Of a DNA stretch of 64,000 bases, positions 24,390 to 33,650 are shown one piece after another (position 1 is the first letter of the stretch; each line of letters starts with the position of its first letter). The translations under genes and the position numbers were made by a program. The DNA is from Cuneatibacter sp. NSJ-177 (lineage in GTDB: Bacteria > Bacillota > Clostridia > Lachnospirales > Lachnospiraceae). Location of the stretch: positions 744,001 through 808,000 of the forward strand of contig NZ_JALIFO010000001.1 of NCBI RefSeq assembly GCF_022867805.1. The letters are read 5' to 3'. The notes under the pieces are model-generated. The model saw only the letters and a list, made by a program, of their open reading frames with translations. It made no database searches and had not been told where the DNA came from.

Positions 24390-26480
24390 ATGAATGTTTA
24401 TCAGACGAAACAAATCCGTAATGTAGCTGTGCTTGGCCACGGCGGCTGTGGAAAGACGACGATGGTAGAAGCAATGGCTTATATCACCGGCGTCACCAAC
24501 CGCATGGGTAAAATCTCCGATGGCAACACCATCAGCGATTTCGATAAAGAGGAAATCAAGCGTCAGTTTTCGATCAGCACCAGCGTAGTTCCCATCGAAT
24601 ACAACGGAATCAAGTTTAATTTCCTGGATACTCCCGGATATTTTGATTTTGTCGGAGAGGTGGAGGAAGCGATGAGCGTGGCCGGGGCCGCCGTCATCGT
24701 GGTCAATGCCAAGTCCGGCGTGGAAGTCGGCACCCAGAAAGCCTGGGAGCTCTGCAATAAATACAATCTGCCCCGCGTCATCTTTGTCACCAACATGGAC
24801 GATGACAACGCCAGCTATAAAAATGTGGTCGCCCATCTGCAGGTACTTTACGGAAGCCGGATCGCTCCGTTCCACCTTCCGATTCGTGAGAATGAAAAAT
24901 TTGTGGGCTTTGTCAACGTCGTGAACATGAAGGGCCGCCGGTTTACGGAGAAGAGCCAGTACACCGAGTGCGAGATCCCGGATTACTCCATGGAGAACCT
25001 GGAAAAAGTACGGGAAGCCCTGATGGAAGCCGTGGCGGAGACCAATGAAGAATATATGGACCGTTATTTCTCCGGCGAAGAGTTTACATACGATGAGATC
25101 CGTCAGGCGCTGCATCAGCATGTCCGCAGCGGTGATATGGTTCCTGTCCTGGCCGGAACCGGCATCAACGGCAACGGCTGTCTGATGCTTCTGGAGATTC
25201 TGGAAATGTACTGCCCCGGACCCAGTGAGAACTTTGTCAGCGGCGTGAATACAAAGACCGGCGATGGCTTTACCGCGGATTATAACGAAGAAAAGCCCTT
25301 CTCGGCCAAGGTCTTTAAGACCATCGTGGATCCGTTTATTGGAAAATATTCCTTAATTAAAGTGTGCTCCGGCATGTTGAAAGCCGACAGCACCGTGTAC
25401 AATGTCAGCCGGGATGCCGACGAGAAGATTTCCCGTCTCTATGTGCTGCGCGGCAAGGAAGCCATCGAGGTGAAGGAACTGCACTCCGGCGACATCGGCG
25501 CGATCGCGAAGCTGGCCGTCACCGAGACCGGCGATACCCTTGCCACCAAGGAGACGCCCATCGAGTATGAGCGCCCGGATATCTCCGTGCCTTTTACCTA
25601 CATGGCTTATGTGGCGAAAAATAAAGGCGATGAAGATAAGGTGGCCGGGGCTCTGTCGAAACTGATGGAGGAAGATCTCACCTTAAAGCATGTCAATGAC
25701 AAGGAAAACCGTCAGCTGCTCTTATACGGCATCGGCGATCAGCAGCTGGATATTGTAGTCAGCAAGCTCTTCAACCGTTATAAAGTGGAGATCGAGCTGG
25801 TGAAACCGAAGATGGCGTTCCGCGAGACCATCCGCGGCAAGGTGAAGGTTCAGGGCAAGCATAAGAAGCAGTCCGGCGGACATGGCCAGTACGGTGATGT
25901 TACGATCGAATTCGAGCCGTCCGGAGATCTGGAGAAGCCTTACGTGTTTGAGGAGAAGATTGTCGGCGGCGTTGTGCCGAGAAACTATTTCCCCGCGGTG
26001 GAAAAAGGAATCCAGGAGATGGTTCCCAAGGGACCGCTGGCCGGATATCCGATCGTGGGCCTGAAAGCCACGCTGGTGTTTGGCTCCTACCATCCGGTGG
26101 ATTCTTCCGAGATGGCCTTTAAGCTGGCAACCATTCTGGCGGTAAAGAACGCGTTTGCGGATCCGGCCTCCAAGCCAGTCCTTTTGGAGCCGATCGCATC
26201 CCTGAAGGTGAAGGTTCCGGATAAGTTTACCGGCGACGTCATGGGTGACCTGAACAAGCGCCGCGGCCGCGTGCTGGGCATGAATCCGGATCACAGCGGA
26301 AACCAGATTATCGAAGCCGACGTTCCGATGTCCGAGCTGTTCGGATACAATACGGACCTTCGCTCGATGACCGGCGGTATCGGAAACTATGCCTACGAGT
26401 TCAGCCGCTATGAGCAGGCTCCGTCGGAGATCCAGGAGAAGGAGATTGCAGCCCGTGCGGCGGCAAAGGATGCCGAATAA
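24390..26480 (+). CDS. EF-G paralog (translation-factor GTPase) with altered G4 motif
   Basis: About 696 residues with the five-domain plan of elongation factor G. G1 is GHGGCGKTT (16-24), G3 is DTPGYFDF (Asp80), and the C-terminal half has the domain IV-V features (SGGHGQYGDVTIEFEP, KRRGRVLGMNPD). The guanine-specificity motif G4, NKxD in canonical EF-G, reads TNMD (134-137). This and the divergent G domain argue for an EF-G2-type paralog rather than the main EF-G, which in Firmicutes lies in the rpsL-rpsG-fusA-tuf cluster. AGGAGG precedes the ATG at 24390. It is monocistronic, with its own promoter and terminator. Its role is unknown. Confidence 0.85.
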   Translation: MNVYQTKQIRNVAVLGHGGCGKTTMVEAMAYITGVTNRMGKISDGNTISDFDKEEIKRQFSISTSVVPIEYNGIKFNFLDTPGYFDFVGEVEEAMSVAGAAVIVVNAKSGVEVGTQKAWELCNKYNLPRVIFVTNMDDDNASYKNVVAHLQVLYGSRIAPFHLPIRENEKFVGFVNVVNMKGRRFTEKSQYTECEIPDYSMENLEKVREALMEAVAETNEEYMDRYFSGEEFTYDEIRQALHQHVRSGDMVPVLAGTGINGNGCLMLLEILEMYCPGPSENFVSGVNTKTGDGFTADYNEEKPFSAKVFKTIVDPFIGKYSLIKVCSGMLKADSTVYNVSRDADEKISRLYVLRGKEAIEVKELHSGDIGAIAKLAVTETGDTLATKETPIEYERPDISVPFTYMAYVAKNKGDEDKVAGALSKLMEEDLTLKHVNDKENRQLLLYGIGDQQLDIVVSKLFNRYKVEIELVKPKMAFRETIRGKVKVQGKHKKQSGGHGQYGDVTIEFEPSGDLEKPYVFEEKIVGGVVPRNYFPAVEKGIQEMVPKGPLAGYPIVGLKATLVFGSYHPVDSSEMAFKLATILAVKNAFADPASKPVLLEPIASLKVKVPDKFTGDVMGDLNKRRGRVLGMNPDHSGNQIIEADVPMSELFGYNTDLRSMTGGIGNYAYEFSRYEQAPSEIQEKEIAARAAAKDAE

Positions 26481-26868
26481 CAGCGGCATGATCCGCACGC
26501 TTGATTGATTGCTCCGCGGAAGATAAAAAGGAATGGACCACCTGCGGCTTGAGCAGCTGCGGGATCATAAAAAGCGCAGAAAGACTGTCTGTTGGATTCA
26601 GGCGTCTTCTGCGCTTTTATTTTCGATATCCTTTGCACAGGGATGGAAGTAGGATCCTGTATCGCTAAACTGGTGCAAAATAGTATGGCTTATGGCAAAA
26701 TTTAGTTGCGGATGATGGGCAGATTTTGCTGGAATTCCCTTGCAGGCAGCCCCATTCCAACTGGCACGCAATATGCTGTATATAAGAATATAGGGAAAAT
26801 ATATTTATGGCATTTGATAAGGCCTCACGCAAATCCCTGTAAAATTACCCTAGTGAAGGAGATGGCTT
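26481..26868. other. Intergenic region after the EF-G-like gene
   Basis: About 388 bases. Contains the terminator (26570-26623) and GAAGGAG (26855-26861) for the next gene. An AT-rich stretch around 26775-26845 probably carries that gene's promoter, but no box pair with good spacing stands out. I see no gene in it. Confidence 0.7.
26570..26623 (+). terminator. Terminator of the EF-G-like gene
   Basis: AAAAGCGCAGAA with GAC (26570-26585) pairs with GTC and TTCTGCGCTTTT (26604-26617), followed by a T-rich tail. Confidence 0.85.
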
Positions 26869-27876
26869 ATGGAACAGGAACGTTTGATTCAAGCAATGCA
26901 GATTTTTGGTGTCCCGGAAGAGTTTTATGATGTTGCACCCTTGATGGTGCAGGAAGTGGAATGGGAGATGATCCTTGCCATGGGCAAGAAGAGCTGGCCC
27001 CAGTCCGAGCTGGAAGCGATGGTGGAGGAAAAGAAACTGGCTGCTGGAGCGCCGGATTTCATTTGGGAATGTTATCATCGTTCCATTATCGACAAAGTGC
27101 TGGGAGAAAATGAAGGAGTAGGGGCTTTTTTGGCCGGAAAAGAGCAGCCTCCGGAAGGGGAGAGATCCTATCAGATTTCAGATTTTTATAGCCGCTATCC
27201 ATTCTATGCGATGTTTGAATATTACGCCTATGGAAAACTTCCGCGGGAGACGAAAAAACGCCTGAATGACTGGGATCTAGGGGTTTACATGGAGGTGAAT
27301 CGGGAGATCATCGAGGCCAAAAAAAGAGGGGAGGAGCGCCCGCTGCACAACAGCGACTTCATCACTTTGGAGGAGGCGTATGCCTTTGTCGACCGGCACC
27401 AGGAGGCAATCTGCCGCTACCCTTGCAACTGTAAGACAATGATGTATTATCACAACCGCCCTCAGAATGTATGTCTGCATTTTTACTGTGGACCGAACTC
27501 CACCTTGGACCGCGGGCATGGAACGAAGATCTCGGCGGAAGAAGCCAAGGCCCTTTTAAAGGAATGCAACGAAAAGGGACTGATGCAGAGCGGCGAAGAC
27601 GTGGCCATCTGCAACTGTGACAGCTATGCCTGCTATCCGATTCAGATGGGAAAGGCAATGGATACCAAGGGCATTTATCCCCGGTCGAAGTATGATATTG
27701 TTTTTCATCCGGAGAAATGCGACAACTGCGGTGAATGTCTGAAGATCTGTAATTTTGCCGCTTTCTGCAAAGATGAAAACGGTAAGATCACACACGACAT
27801 GGAGAAGTGCTGGGGCTGTACGATTTGCGCGCCAAATTGTCCGCAGAAAGCGATTGAGCTGGTAGCAAAGGGATAA
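26869..27876 (+). CDS. Cysteine-rich 4Fe-4S protein of unknown function
   Basis: 335 residues, cytoplasmic. The C-terminus is a bacterial ferredoxin-like two-cluster domain: CDNCGECLKIC and CWGCTICAPNCP each give Cx2Cx2Cx3C. Two further cysteine groups lie before it (CRYPCNCKTMMYYHNR with a later Cys, and CNCDSYACYP). The N-terminal 100 residues are helical and resemble a small winged-helix fold, which I cannot confirm. It is monocistronic, with GAAGGAG seven bases before the ATG. A redox or electron-transfer role is likely; no pathway is suggested by the neighbours. Confidence 0.7.
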   Translation: MEQERLIQAMQIFGVPEEFYDVAPLMVQEVEWEMILAMGKKSWPQSELEAMVEEKKLAAGAPDFIWECYHRSIIDKVLGENEGVGAFLAGKEQPPEGERSYQISDFYSRYPFYAMFEYYAYGKLPRETKKRLNDWDLGVYMEVNREIIEAKKRGEERPLHNSDFITLEEAYAFVDRHQEAICRYPCNCKTMMYYHNRPQNVCLHFYCGPNSTLDRGHGTKISAEEAKALLKECNEKGLMQSGEDVAICNCDSYACYPIQMGKAMDTKGIYPRSKYDIVFHPEKCDNCGECLKICNFAAFCKDENGKITHDMEKCWGCTICAPNCPQKAIELVAKG

Positions 27877-27913
27877 AACACAGCGGAAAACAGCAAAAAA
27901 AAGAAGAAACAAT

Positions 27914-27955
27914 AAAGTCCTGGAACAGGCGAAAGGTTCCAGGACTTTGTTGTTT
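27914..27955 (+). terminator. Terminator of the Fe-S protein gene
   Basis: AAAGTCCTGGAAC (27914-27926) pairs perfectly with GTTCCAGGACTTT (27936-27948), followed by a T-rich tail. Confidence 0.85.
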
Positions 27956-28019
27956 CGTTAAGGATGCTAATAATGGGCCGAAAACCCGCGAATTTCGGGA
28001 CTTTTTTCCGGGAATGGAC

Positions 28020-28048
28020 TTGATAGCGCCGAAAAATCGTGCTATACT
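28020..28048 (+). promoter_or_regulatory. Promoter of the foldase-leuS operon
   Basis: TTGATA (28020-28025), 17-base spacer, TATACT (28043-28048). Only about 30 bases of leader precede the first gene, too short for a T-box. Confidence 0.75.
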
Positions 28049-28082
28049 AACGACGTTGTCCAGTAATGTAAAGGAGAAAAAT

Positions 28083-29204
28083 ATGAGAGCATTAGGGAAA
28101 AAATTAGGCGCCCTGGGGCTCGTCCTGCTTATGGCTGTCGGCACTGTAGCTTGCGGCGATTCCTCACAGACGCAGGCAGAGAGCACAGAGACGGCAGCCG
28201 GTACCACGATAGCAGCGCAGACGGATGCGGCCGGGACGGAAGCCGCATCCACGGCGGCGCCCACCACAGCGGCGGAACTCAATGCGGACGGAGGAAAGGC
28301 CGTGATCACGGTCGATGGAAAAGAAATTCCGTTCAGTGTCGCCAGCTATTACGTTGATCAGACAAAGAGTACTTACGAATACTATTTTTCAAGCTATAAC
28401 AATGGCCAGGAGATGAACCAAAGCGAATGGTATCAGACGGTTCCGGGAAAAGAGATTACCTATGCGGAAGACCTCCAGGAAAGCTGCAAGGATTTCTTGA
28501 TCAGTGGGATAGTAGTCAGCGCCCATGCAGAAGAGTACGGCGTAGCTCTCAGCGAGGCGGATGAGACGGCCATCCAGACCCAGGCAGATCAGCTGATGCA
28601 GTCGATCGATCCGGAAAAGATTGCCTCGTTTGGCTTGACCAAAGAGCATCTGGTGGACTTCCTCCGCTATAACACGCTGAGCAATCAGATTTATGGAAAG
28701 GTGACGGACACCTTCACCTGTGAAGTCAGCGACGAAGAATCCCGCACCGTTTCCTATCAGATTTTCGCCCTGTCCACGAAAGGCGCGGCGACCGGCGGAG
28801 ATGATCTCCCGACGATGGAGGAGGCAAAAGAAAAGGCAAAAGCCGTTCTTTCCAAAATCCAATCCGGCGAGGATGCCGCCGAAGCGGTGAAGGAACTGGG
28901 AACCACGGTGATCGATGATACGATCTCAGTGGGACAGTTCGAAGACTCTGATGAGATTGCATCGAAGGTGCTGGCCATGAAGACCGGGGATGTGCTGGTC
29001 CATGAAGACGCCGAAGGCTTCACTCTTTACGGGGTCTACTGTGTCAGCGACGACGATGCAGAGGGCAGAGAGGCGCGGAAAGAAGAAATCCGGCTGCAGA
29101 AAGCCGACGACAGCTTTGACGGGCTGATGAAGCAATGGCAAACGGAATCCGAGATCCTGGTGGACGAAACGGTCTGGGATCAAATTAATATATTCGAATC
29201 GTAA
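28083..29204 (+). CDS. PrsA/SurA-like foldase lipoprotein
   Basis: About 373 residues. Lipoprotein signal with GTVAC (Cys24), a long Ala/Thr-rich linker to about residue 65, then a SurA-N-like helical chaperone domain (VASYYVDQTKSTYEYYFSSY onward). A parvulin-like region follows (about 220-330; TMEEAKEKAKAVLSKIQSGE, then VGQFEDSDEIASKVLAMKTG). Such proteins help secreted proteins fold outside the membrane. Whether the isomerase site is active is not clear. AAAGGAG precedes the ATG. It is 15 bases upstream of leuS, so the two are probably cotranscribed. Confidence 0.8.
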   Translation: MRALGKKLGALGLVLLMAVGTVACGDSSQTQAESTETAAGTTIAAQTDAAGTEAASTAAPTTAAELNADGGKAVITVDGKEIPFSVASYYVDQTKSTYEYYFSSYNNGQEMNQSEWYQTVPGKEITYAEDLQESCKDFLISGIVVSAHAEEYGVALSEADETAIQTQADQLMQSIDPEKIASFGLTKEHLVDFLRYNTLSNQIYGKVTDTFTCEVSDEESRTVSYQIFALSTKGAATGGDDLPTMEEAKEKAKAVLSKIQSGEDAAEAVKELGTTVIDDTISVGQFEDSDEIASKVLAMKTGDVLVHEDAEGFTLYGVYCVSDDDAEGREARKEEIRLQKADDSFDGLMKQWQTESEILVDETVWDQINIFES

Positions 29205-29219
29205 CAGGAGGAAAAAGCA

Positions 29220-31637
29220 ATGGCAGTACCTTATAATCATAGGGAAATAGAGAAAAAGTGGAGAAAAAACTGGGAAGAACATCCGGTCAACGTTAATGAC
29301 GGCAAAAAGCCGAAATATTACTGCCTGGACATGTTTCCGTATCCCTCCGGCAGCGGCCTTCATGTAGGCCACTGGAGAGGATATGTGATCAGCGATGTCT
29401 GGAGCCGTTATAAGCTGCTCCAGGGCCATTATATCATCCATCCGATGGGCTGGGACGCTTTCGGCCTGCCGGCGGAAAACTATGCGATCAAGATGGGTGT
29501 TCACCCGGCGAAATCCACGGCGGAAAACATCAAAAACATCAAGCGCCAGATCAATGAGATCGCCGCGCTCTACGATTGGGACAGGGAAGTCAACACGACG
29601 GATCCTGATTTCTATAAGTGGACCCAATGGATTTTCGTAAAGATGTTCAAAGCCGGCCTGGCCTATGAGAAGGAAATGCCGATCAACTGGTGTCCGTCCT
29701 GCAAGACCGGACTGGCCAATGAAGAGGTGGTCGGCGGCGTCTGCGAGCGCTGTGGATCTCCGGTGACCAAGATGAACCTGAAACAGTGGATGCTGAAAAT
29801 TACGGCCTACGCGGATCGCCTGTTAAATGATCTGGACAAGCTGGACTGGCCGGAAAAAGTAAAGAAGATGCAGACCGACTGGATCGGAAAATCCTACGGC
29901 GCAGAGATCGATTTCGCTGTGGACGGCCGCGAGGATAAGATCCGTGTGTACACGACACGCCCGGATACCCTGTATGGCGCTACCTTCATGGTGCTGGCTC
30001 CGGAACATGCGCTGGCGGAGTCTTTGGCCACGCCGGAACAGGCGGAAGATGTTAAAAAGTATATTTTTGATGCGTCCCATAAATCTTCTGTGGACCGTCT
30101 CCAGGATAAGGAGAAAACCGGTGTGTTCACCGGCAGCTATGCCATCAATCCTCTGAACGGGGCGAAGGTTCCGATCTGGCTGTCCGATTATGTTCTGGCC
30201 GACTACGGCACCGGCGCCATCATGTGCGTACCAGCTCACGACGACCGTGACTTTGAGTTTGCCAAGAAATTTGATATCCCGATCATCCAGGTGATTGCCA
30301 AGGACGGAAAAGAGAACCCGGATCTGACCGAGGCCTACACCGAGGCCGGCATCATGATCAACTCCGGCGAGTGGAATGGAAGAAATTCCGAGGAGCTGAA
30401 AAAAGAGGCCCCTCTGATTATGGAGGAGCGCGGCATCGGAAAGAAAACTGTGAATTATAAGCTGCGTGACTGGGTGTTCAGCCGCCAGCGCTATTGGGGC
30501 GAACCGATTCCGATCGTACACTGCCCGCATTGCGGCGCGGTTCCGGTTCCGGAAGACCAGCTTCCTCTGCTCCTTCCGGATGTGGAATCCTATCAGCCCA
30601 CCGGTACCGGAGAGTCGCCTTTGGCGGCCATCGAGGACTGGGTGAACACCACCTGTCCGGTGTGCGGGGCTCCGGCCAAGAGGGAAACCAACACCATGCC
30701 CCAGTGGGCCGGTTCTTCCTGGTATTTCCTCCGCTATGTAGACAATAAGAACAAGGACGCTCTGGTGGACCGGAAAATCGCAGATGAGATGCTTCCGGTG
30801 GATATGTATATCGGCGGCGTAGAGCATGCGGTTCTTCATCTGCTGTACTCCCGGTTCTACACCAAGTTCCTGTATGATATCGGCGTGGTGGGCTTTGACG
30901 AGCCTTTCCACAAGCTCTTTAATCAGGGCATGATCACCGGCAAAAACGGAATCAAGATGAGTAAATCCAAGGGAAATGTGGTCTCCCCCGACGATTTGGT
31001 GCGGGATTATGGTTGCGATTCCCTGCGGCTCTACGAGCTCTTTGTCGGACCGCCGGATCTGGATTCCGAGTGGGACGAGAGAGGGATCGACGGCGTGTAC
31101 CGTTTTATCACCCGGTTCTGGAATCTGGTAATGGACAATAAGGACAAGAATACCGCGGCGACCAAGGAGATGGTGAGACTTCGTCATAAGATGGTCTACG
31201 ATATCACGACCCGTCTGGAGAACTTCAGCCTGAACACGGTGGTCAGCGGTTTCATGGAATACAACAACAAGATGATCGACCTGGCGAAAAAAGAAGGCGG
31301 CATCGACAAGGAGACCATGGAGACCGCCGTCATCATGCTGTCGCCGTTTGCGCCTCATATCGCTGAGGAGCTCTGGCAGCAGCTGGGCCATACGGACAGC
31401 GTCTTCCATCAGAAGAACGGCTGGCCGGTCTGTGATGAAGAGATGATGAAGGAAGATGAGGTGGAGATCGCGGTTCAGATCAATGGAAAGACCAGAGCGG
31501 TCGTGATGATCCCGGCGGACGCTTCCAAGGAGCAGGCGATTGCAGCCGGCAAAGAGGCGGTGGCCGCCAAACTGACCGGGACGATCGTAAAAGAAATCTA
31601 TGTGCCGGGCAGAATTGTAAATATTGTGCAGAAATAA
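29220..31637 (+). CDS. leuS: Leucyl-tRNA synthetase
   Basis: 805 residues, class Ia synthetase that charges tRNA-Leu. The HIGH signature is HVGH (48-51) in PYPSGSGLHVGH and the KMSKS loop is 579-583 (GIKMSKSKGN). The inserted editing domain lies between (about 220-420; YTTRPDTLYGATFMVLAPEH, PAHDDRDFEFAKKF). Cysteine pairs (CPSC, CERC; CPHC, CPVC) mark zinc-binding inserts. AGGAGG precedes the ATG. There is no T-box leader directly upstream; expression seems to come from the foldase promoter. Confidence 0.97.
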   Translation: MAVPYNHREIEKKWRKNWEEHPVNVNDGKKPKYYCLDMFPYPSGSGLHVGHWRGYVISDVWSRYKLLQGHYIIHPMGWDAFGLPAENYAIKMGVHPAKSTAENIKNIKRQINEIAALYDWDREVNTTDPDFYKWTQWIFVKMFKAGLAYEKEMPINWCPSCKTGLANEEVVGGVCERCGSPVTKMNLKQWMLKITAYADRLLNDLDKLDWPEKVKKMQTDWIGKSYGAEIDFAVDGREDKIRVYTTRPDTLYGATFMVLAPEHALAESLATPEQAEDVKKYIFDASHKSSVDRLQDKEKTGVFTGSYAINPLNGAKVPIWLSDYVLADYGTGAIMCVPAHDDRDFEFAKKFDIPIIQVIAKDGKENPDLTEAYTEAGIMINSGEWNGRNSEELKKEAPLIMEERGIGKKTVNYKLRDWVFSRQRYWGEPIPIVHCPHCGAVPVPEDQLPLLLPDVESYQPTGTGESPLAAIEDWVNTTCPVCGAPAKRETNTMPQWAGSSWYFLRYVDNKNKDALVDRKIADEMLPVDMYIGGVEHAVLHLLYSRFYTKFLYDIGVVGFDEPFHKLFNQGMITGKNGIKMSKSKGNVVSPDDLVRDYGCDSLRLYELFVGPPDLDSEWDERGIDGVYRFITRFWNLVMDNKDKNTAATKEMVRLRHKMVYDITTRLENFSLNTVVSGFMEYNNKMIDLAKKEGGIDKETMETAVIMLSPFAPHIAEELWQQLGHTDSVFHQKNGWPVCDEEMMKEDEVEIAVQINGKTRAVVMIPADASKEQAIAAGKEAVAAKLTGTIVKEIYVPGRIVNIVQK

Positions 31638-31682
31638 TTCTGTTTTGTGACCAAAGATCAGGCGGAAGCAGAGCAGACGAAT

Positions 31683-31737
31683 CGAAAAAGACAGGATAGA
31701 CGGAGAGCCGAGGCTCCCGGATACCCTGTCTTTTTCG
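31683..31737 (+). terminator. Terminator after leuS
   Basis: CGAAAAAGACAGG (31683-31695) pairs perfectly with CCTGTCTTTTTCG (31725-31737); the T run lies inside the stem, so it can work for both convergent genes. Confidence 0.8.
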
Positions 31738-31768
31738 CGCCTGCGGGGGAACTTTTAAGAGAAGCAGG

Positions 31769-32392
31769 CTATTTTAAATGCTGATAATAAAAGATGGCGA
31801 GCTCGGTTCGATTTCTCAATTCCAGTTTGTCGAGGAGGGCGCTCAGGTAATTCCGGACCGTACCTTCGCTCAAAAAAAGCGCATCGGCAATTTCCCGGTT
31901 GTTTTTTCCTTCCGCCACCAAGCCGATGATTTCCCGCTCTCTGGGTCCGAGTTCCCAGTTTCCTTCCGGAAACTCTGGCTTTCCGGCGATCAGGGAGGGG
32001 AGTTTGGTTACGATTTCCGTGCCGAACACATTTTGCCCGGATTCCACGGCCTTGAGAGCCGGGGCGATCGCCTCGATATCCTGTTTGATCAGATATCCCT
32101 TCGCGCCCAACTGCAGGGCTTTCCGGATGTATTCGTCATCGGAAAACGTGGTCAGAAACAGCAGTTTGGCCTGGGGATCTTCTCTTAAAATCTGTTCTCC
32201 GGCCTCCAGCCCGGTGATGCCTTTCATCTGAATGTCCATCAGGAGGATGTCCGGCGGATCCTCCCGGTACAGTTTTACCGCCTCTTCGCCGCTGGTGCCG
32301 GTGGCTGTCACAGAGATCTCCGGATCGGCCTGCAGGATGGTTTTCAGGGAGGCGCAGACAAAAGGGTCGTCGTCAATGATGATTATTTTCAT
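31769..32392 (-). CDS. NarL/LuxR-family response regulator
   Basis: 207 residues. Receiver domain (1-120) with the acidic pocket DDD (7-9), phospho-acceptor Asp53 (LLMDIQM) and the conserved Lys in YLIKQD. The C-terminal LuxR-type helix-turn-helix (about 145-205; LGPREREIIGLVAEGKNNRE, SEGTVRNYLSALLDKL) binds DNA. Its start lies inside the 3' end of the kinase gene (20-base overlap), so the pair is translationally coupled. The likely target is the dyad region 33554-33581 before the divergent ABC genes. Confidence 0.93.
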   Translation of the reverse strand: MKIIIIDDDPFVCASLKTILQADPEISVTATGTSGEEAVKLYREDPPDILLMDIQMKGITGLEAGEQILREDPQAKLLFLTTFSDDEYIRKALQLGAKGYLIKQDIEAIAPALKAVESGQNVFGTEIVTKLPSLIAGKPEFPEGNWELGPREREIIGLVAEGKNNREIADALFLSEGTVRNYLSALLDKLELRNRTELAIFYYQHLK

Positions 32393-33458
32393 AATCCCTC
32401 CTATTTTTCGGTATCGAGATAAAAAGACGGAAGCCGTGTTGTGCTTCCATCCGGAATACTCCGTGCAGCAATTCCACGCGTTCTTTCATATTGGTCAGGC
32501 CGATTCCCTGTGTGCCGGTGGAAGTGGATCCGGAACCGTTGTCCTGAATGATCAACTGATAGAAGCCGGGATGTTCCAGCAGGCGGATGGAGGCGGCCGT
32601 CGCTTTGCTGTGCCGCGCGGTATTGGACAGGGCCTCTTTTACAATGGCGGTCAGGCAATACTGAATATCTTTGGGAATCTGACCGGCGCTGTATTCTAGG
32701 GTCACGGGACAGAAAGGAAACTCCCGGATCAAGGTTTCAATCTGGGTTTTCAGATCAAAGGCTTCCTCGTGAAGCCCGTGGACGCTCTGGCGGATATTGT
32801 CCATGGCGTCGGAGAGGGTCGCCTTCACGGCGGACAGCTGGCCGGTCAGCTCCGGTTCTTTTTTATATACAACCTCCAGCGCTCCCACTTGGAGCAGCGC
32901 ACGGGTCAGAAGATGGCCGACATTATCGTGGATTTCTCTGGCAATGCGGTTCCTCTCGCTGAGAGTTGCCAGCCGGACTTCATAGTCCTGCTTTTCCAGC
33001 AGTTCTCTGTTTTTTTTCTCTAATTGTAATTCGTTCTCCTTCGTCAAGTCCTGGATCTGATGAAAATGGATCCGGAGTTCTTCGGATTTTTTTGTCCTGT
33101 GATCCAGCAGGATGGCAAAAAGGGAAAGCAGAATGAGGAAAACAGTGGAGAAGGAGATGCCCGTAAGAAGGGCATAGCAGAAAGGAAGCACCCATAAAAA
33201 ACGGAACAGGACAAGGCGCCGCCCCAGGCAGCAATAAATGATGACTGGAAGAAAATACAGCCAAAGCGGATCCAGGCAGAACAAAAGGCTTAGCGCAAGG
33301 CAAAGGACCGAGGCGAAATTTTCCGGAAGAATATCTTCCAGGGAACCTGCTGCGATGAGAAATAGGAATCCGGCGATGAAATGCGCCGAGACAGGGATAT
33401 GCGGGAGCAGAAACAGGCTAAAAACCAAAAGAATTCCTTTATCCGTCAACCGTTCCAT
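32373..33458 (-). CDS. Sensor histidine kinase (HisKA_3, NarX/DesK type)
   Basis: About 361 residues. The N-terminal 110 residues hold several short membrane helices with little outside the membrane, as in intramembrane-sensing kinases. A coiled coil follows (about 115-165), then the phospho-acceptor region (RNRIAREIHDNVGHLLTRAL) and the HATPase domain (IVKEALSNTARHSKA, then DNGSG and GIGLTNMKERV). The ATG at 33458 has AGGAGG seven bases upstream; a longer frame starts at 33506 without a site. It is divergent from an ABC exporter, the arrangement of NatK/NatR and similar systems. Confidence 0.92.
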   Translation of the reverse strand: MERLTDKGILLVFSLFLLPHIPVSAHFIAGFLFLIAAGSLEDILPENFASVLCLALSLLFCLDPLWLYFLPVIIYCCLGRRLVLFRFLWVLPFCYALLTGISFSTVFLILLSLFAILLDHRTKKSEELRIHFHQIQDLTKENELQLEKKNRELLEKQDYEVRLATLSERNRIAREIHDNVGHLLTRALLQVGALEVVYKKEPELTGQLSAVKATLSDAMDNIRQSVHGLHEEAFDLKTQIETLIREFPFCPVTLEYSAGQIPKDIQYCLTAIVKEALSNTARHSKATAASIRLLEHPGFYQLIIQDNGSGSTSTGTQGIGLTNMKERVELLHGVFRMEAQHGFRLFISIPKNRRDYENNHH

Positions 33459-33553
33459 GCCTGATCCTCCTTTTCCAAACCTACTCTTCAGGTTATAGTT
33501 TATCATACCCAGAAGGGAGAAGGGAAGCCTTTTTTACCGGTAATCCGATTTTG

Positions 33554-33618
33554 TGACATTTGTCATGGAGAATTCGTGACAGACGCCACTGGCGGCAGAG
33601 GAAGACGGCTGGTAAAAT
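33554..33618 (+). promoter_or_regulatory. Activator-type promoter of the ABC operon
   Basis: An extended -10 (TGG then TAAAAT, 33610-33618) has a poor -35 (TGGCGG, 33590-33595). Upstream sits TGACA-TT-TGTCA (33554-33565) and a further GTGACA at 33576-33581. A weak -35 with an adjacent dyad is the usual layout for activation by a NarL-type regulator; this reading is inference. Confidence 0.55.
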
Positions 33619-33650
33619 GAATGTATCAAGTAAGAAATGAGGGAAAAACA

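Noticed and set aside
26706-26930. 74-codon frame before the Fe-S protein gene
   Set aside because: It overlaps the start of the real gene, has no Shine-Dalgarno and gives an unrecognisable product.
28020-29219. Possible T-box leader for leuS
   Set aside because: The leader before the foldase gene is about 30 bases and the gap before leuS is 15 bases; neither can hold a T-box.
29823-31409. 528-codon open frame antisense to leuS
   Set aside because: It lies entirely within leuS, has no ribosome-binding site, and its product (His/Arg/Gly-rich) matches nothing; long antisense frames are common opposite GC-rich codon-biased genes.
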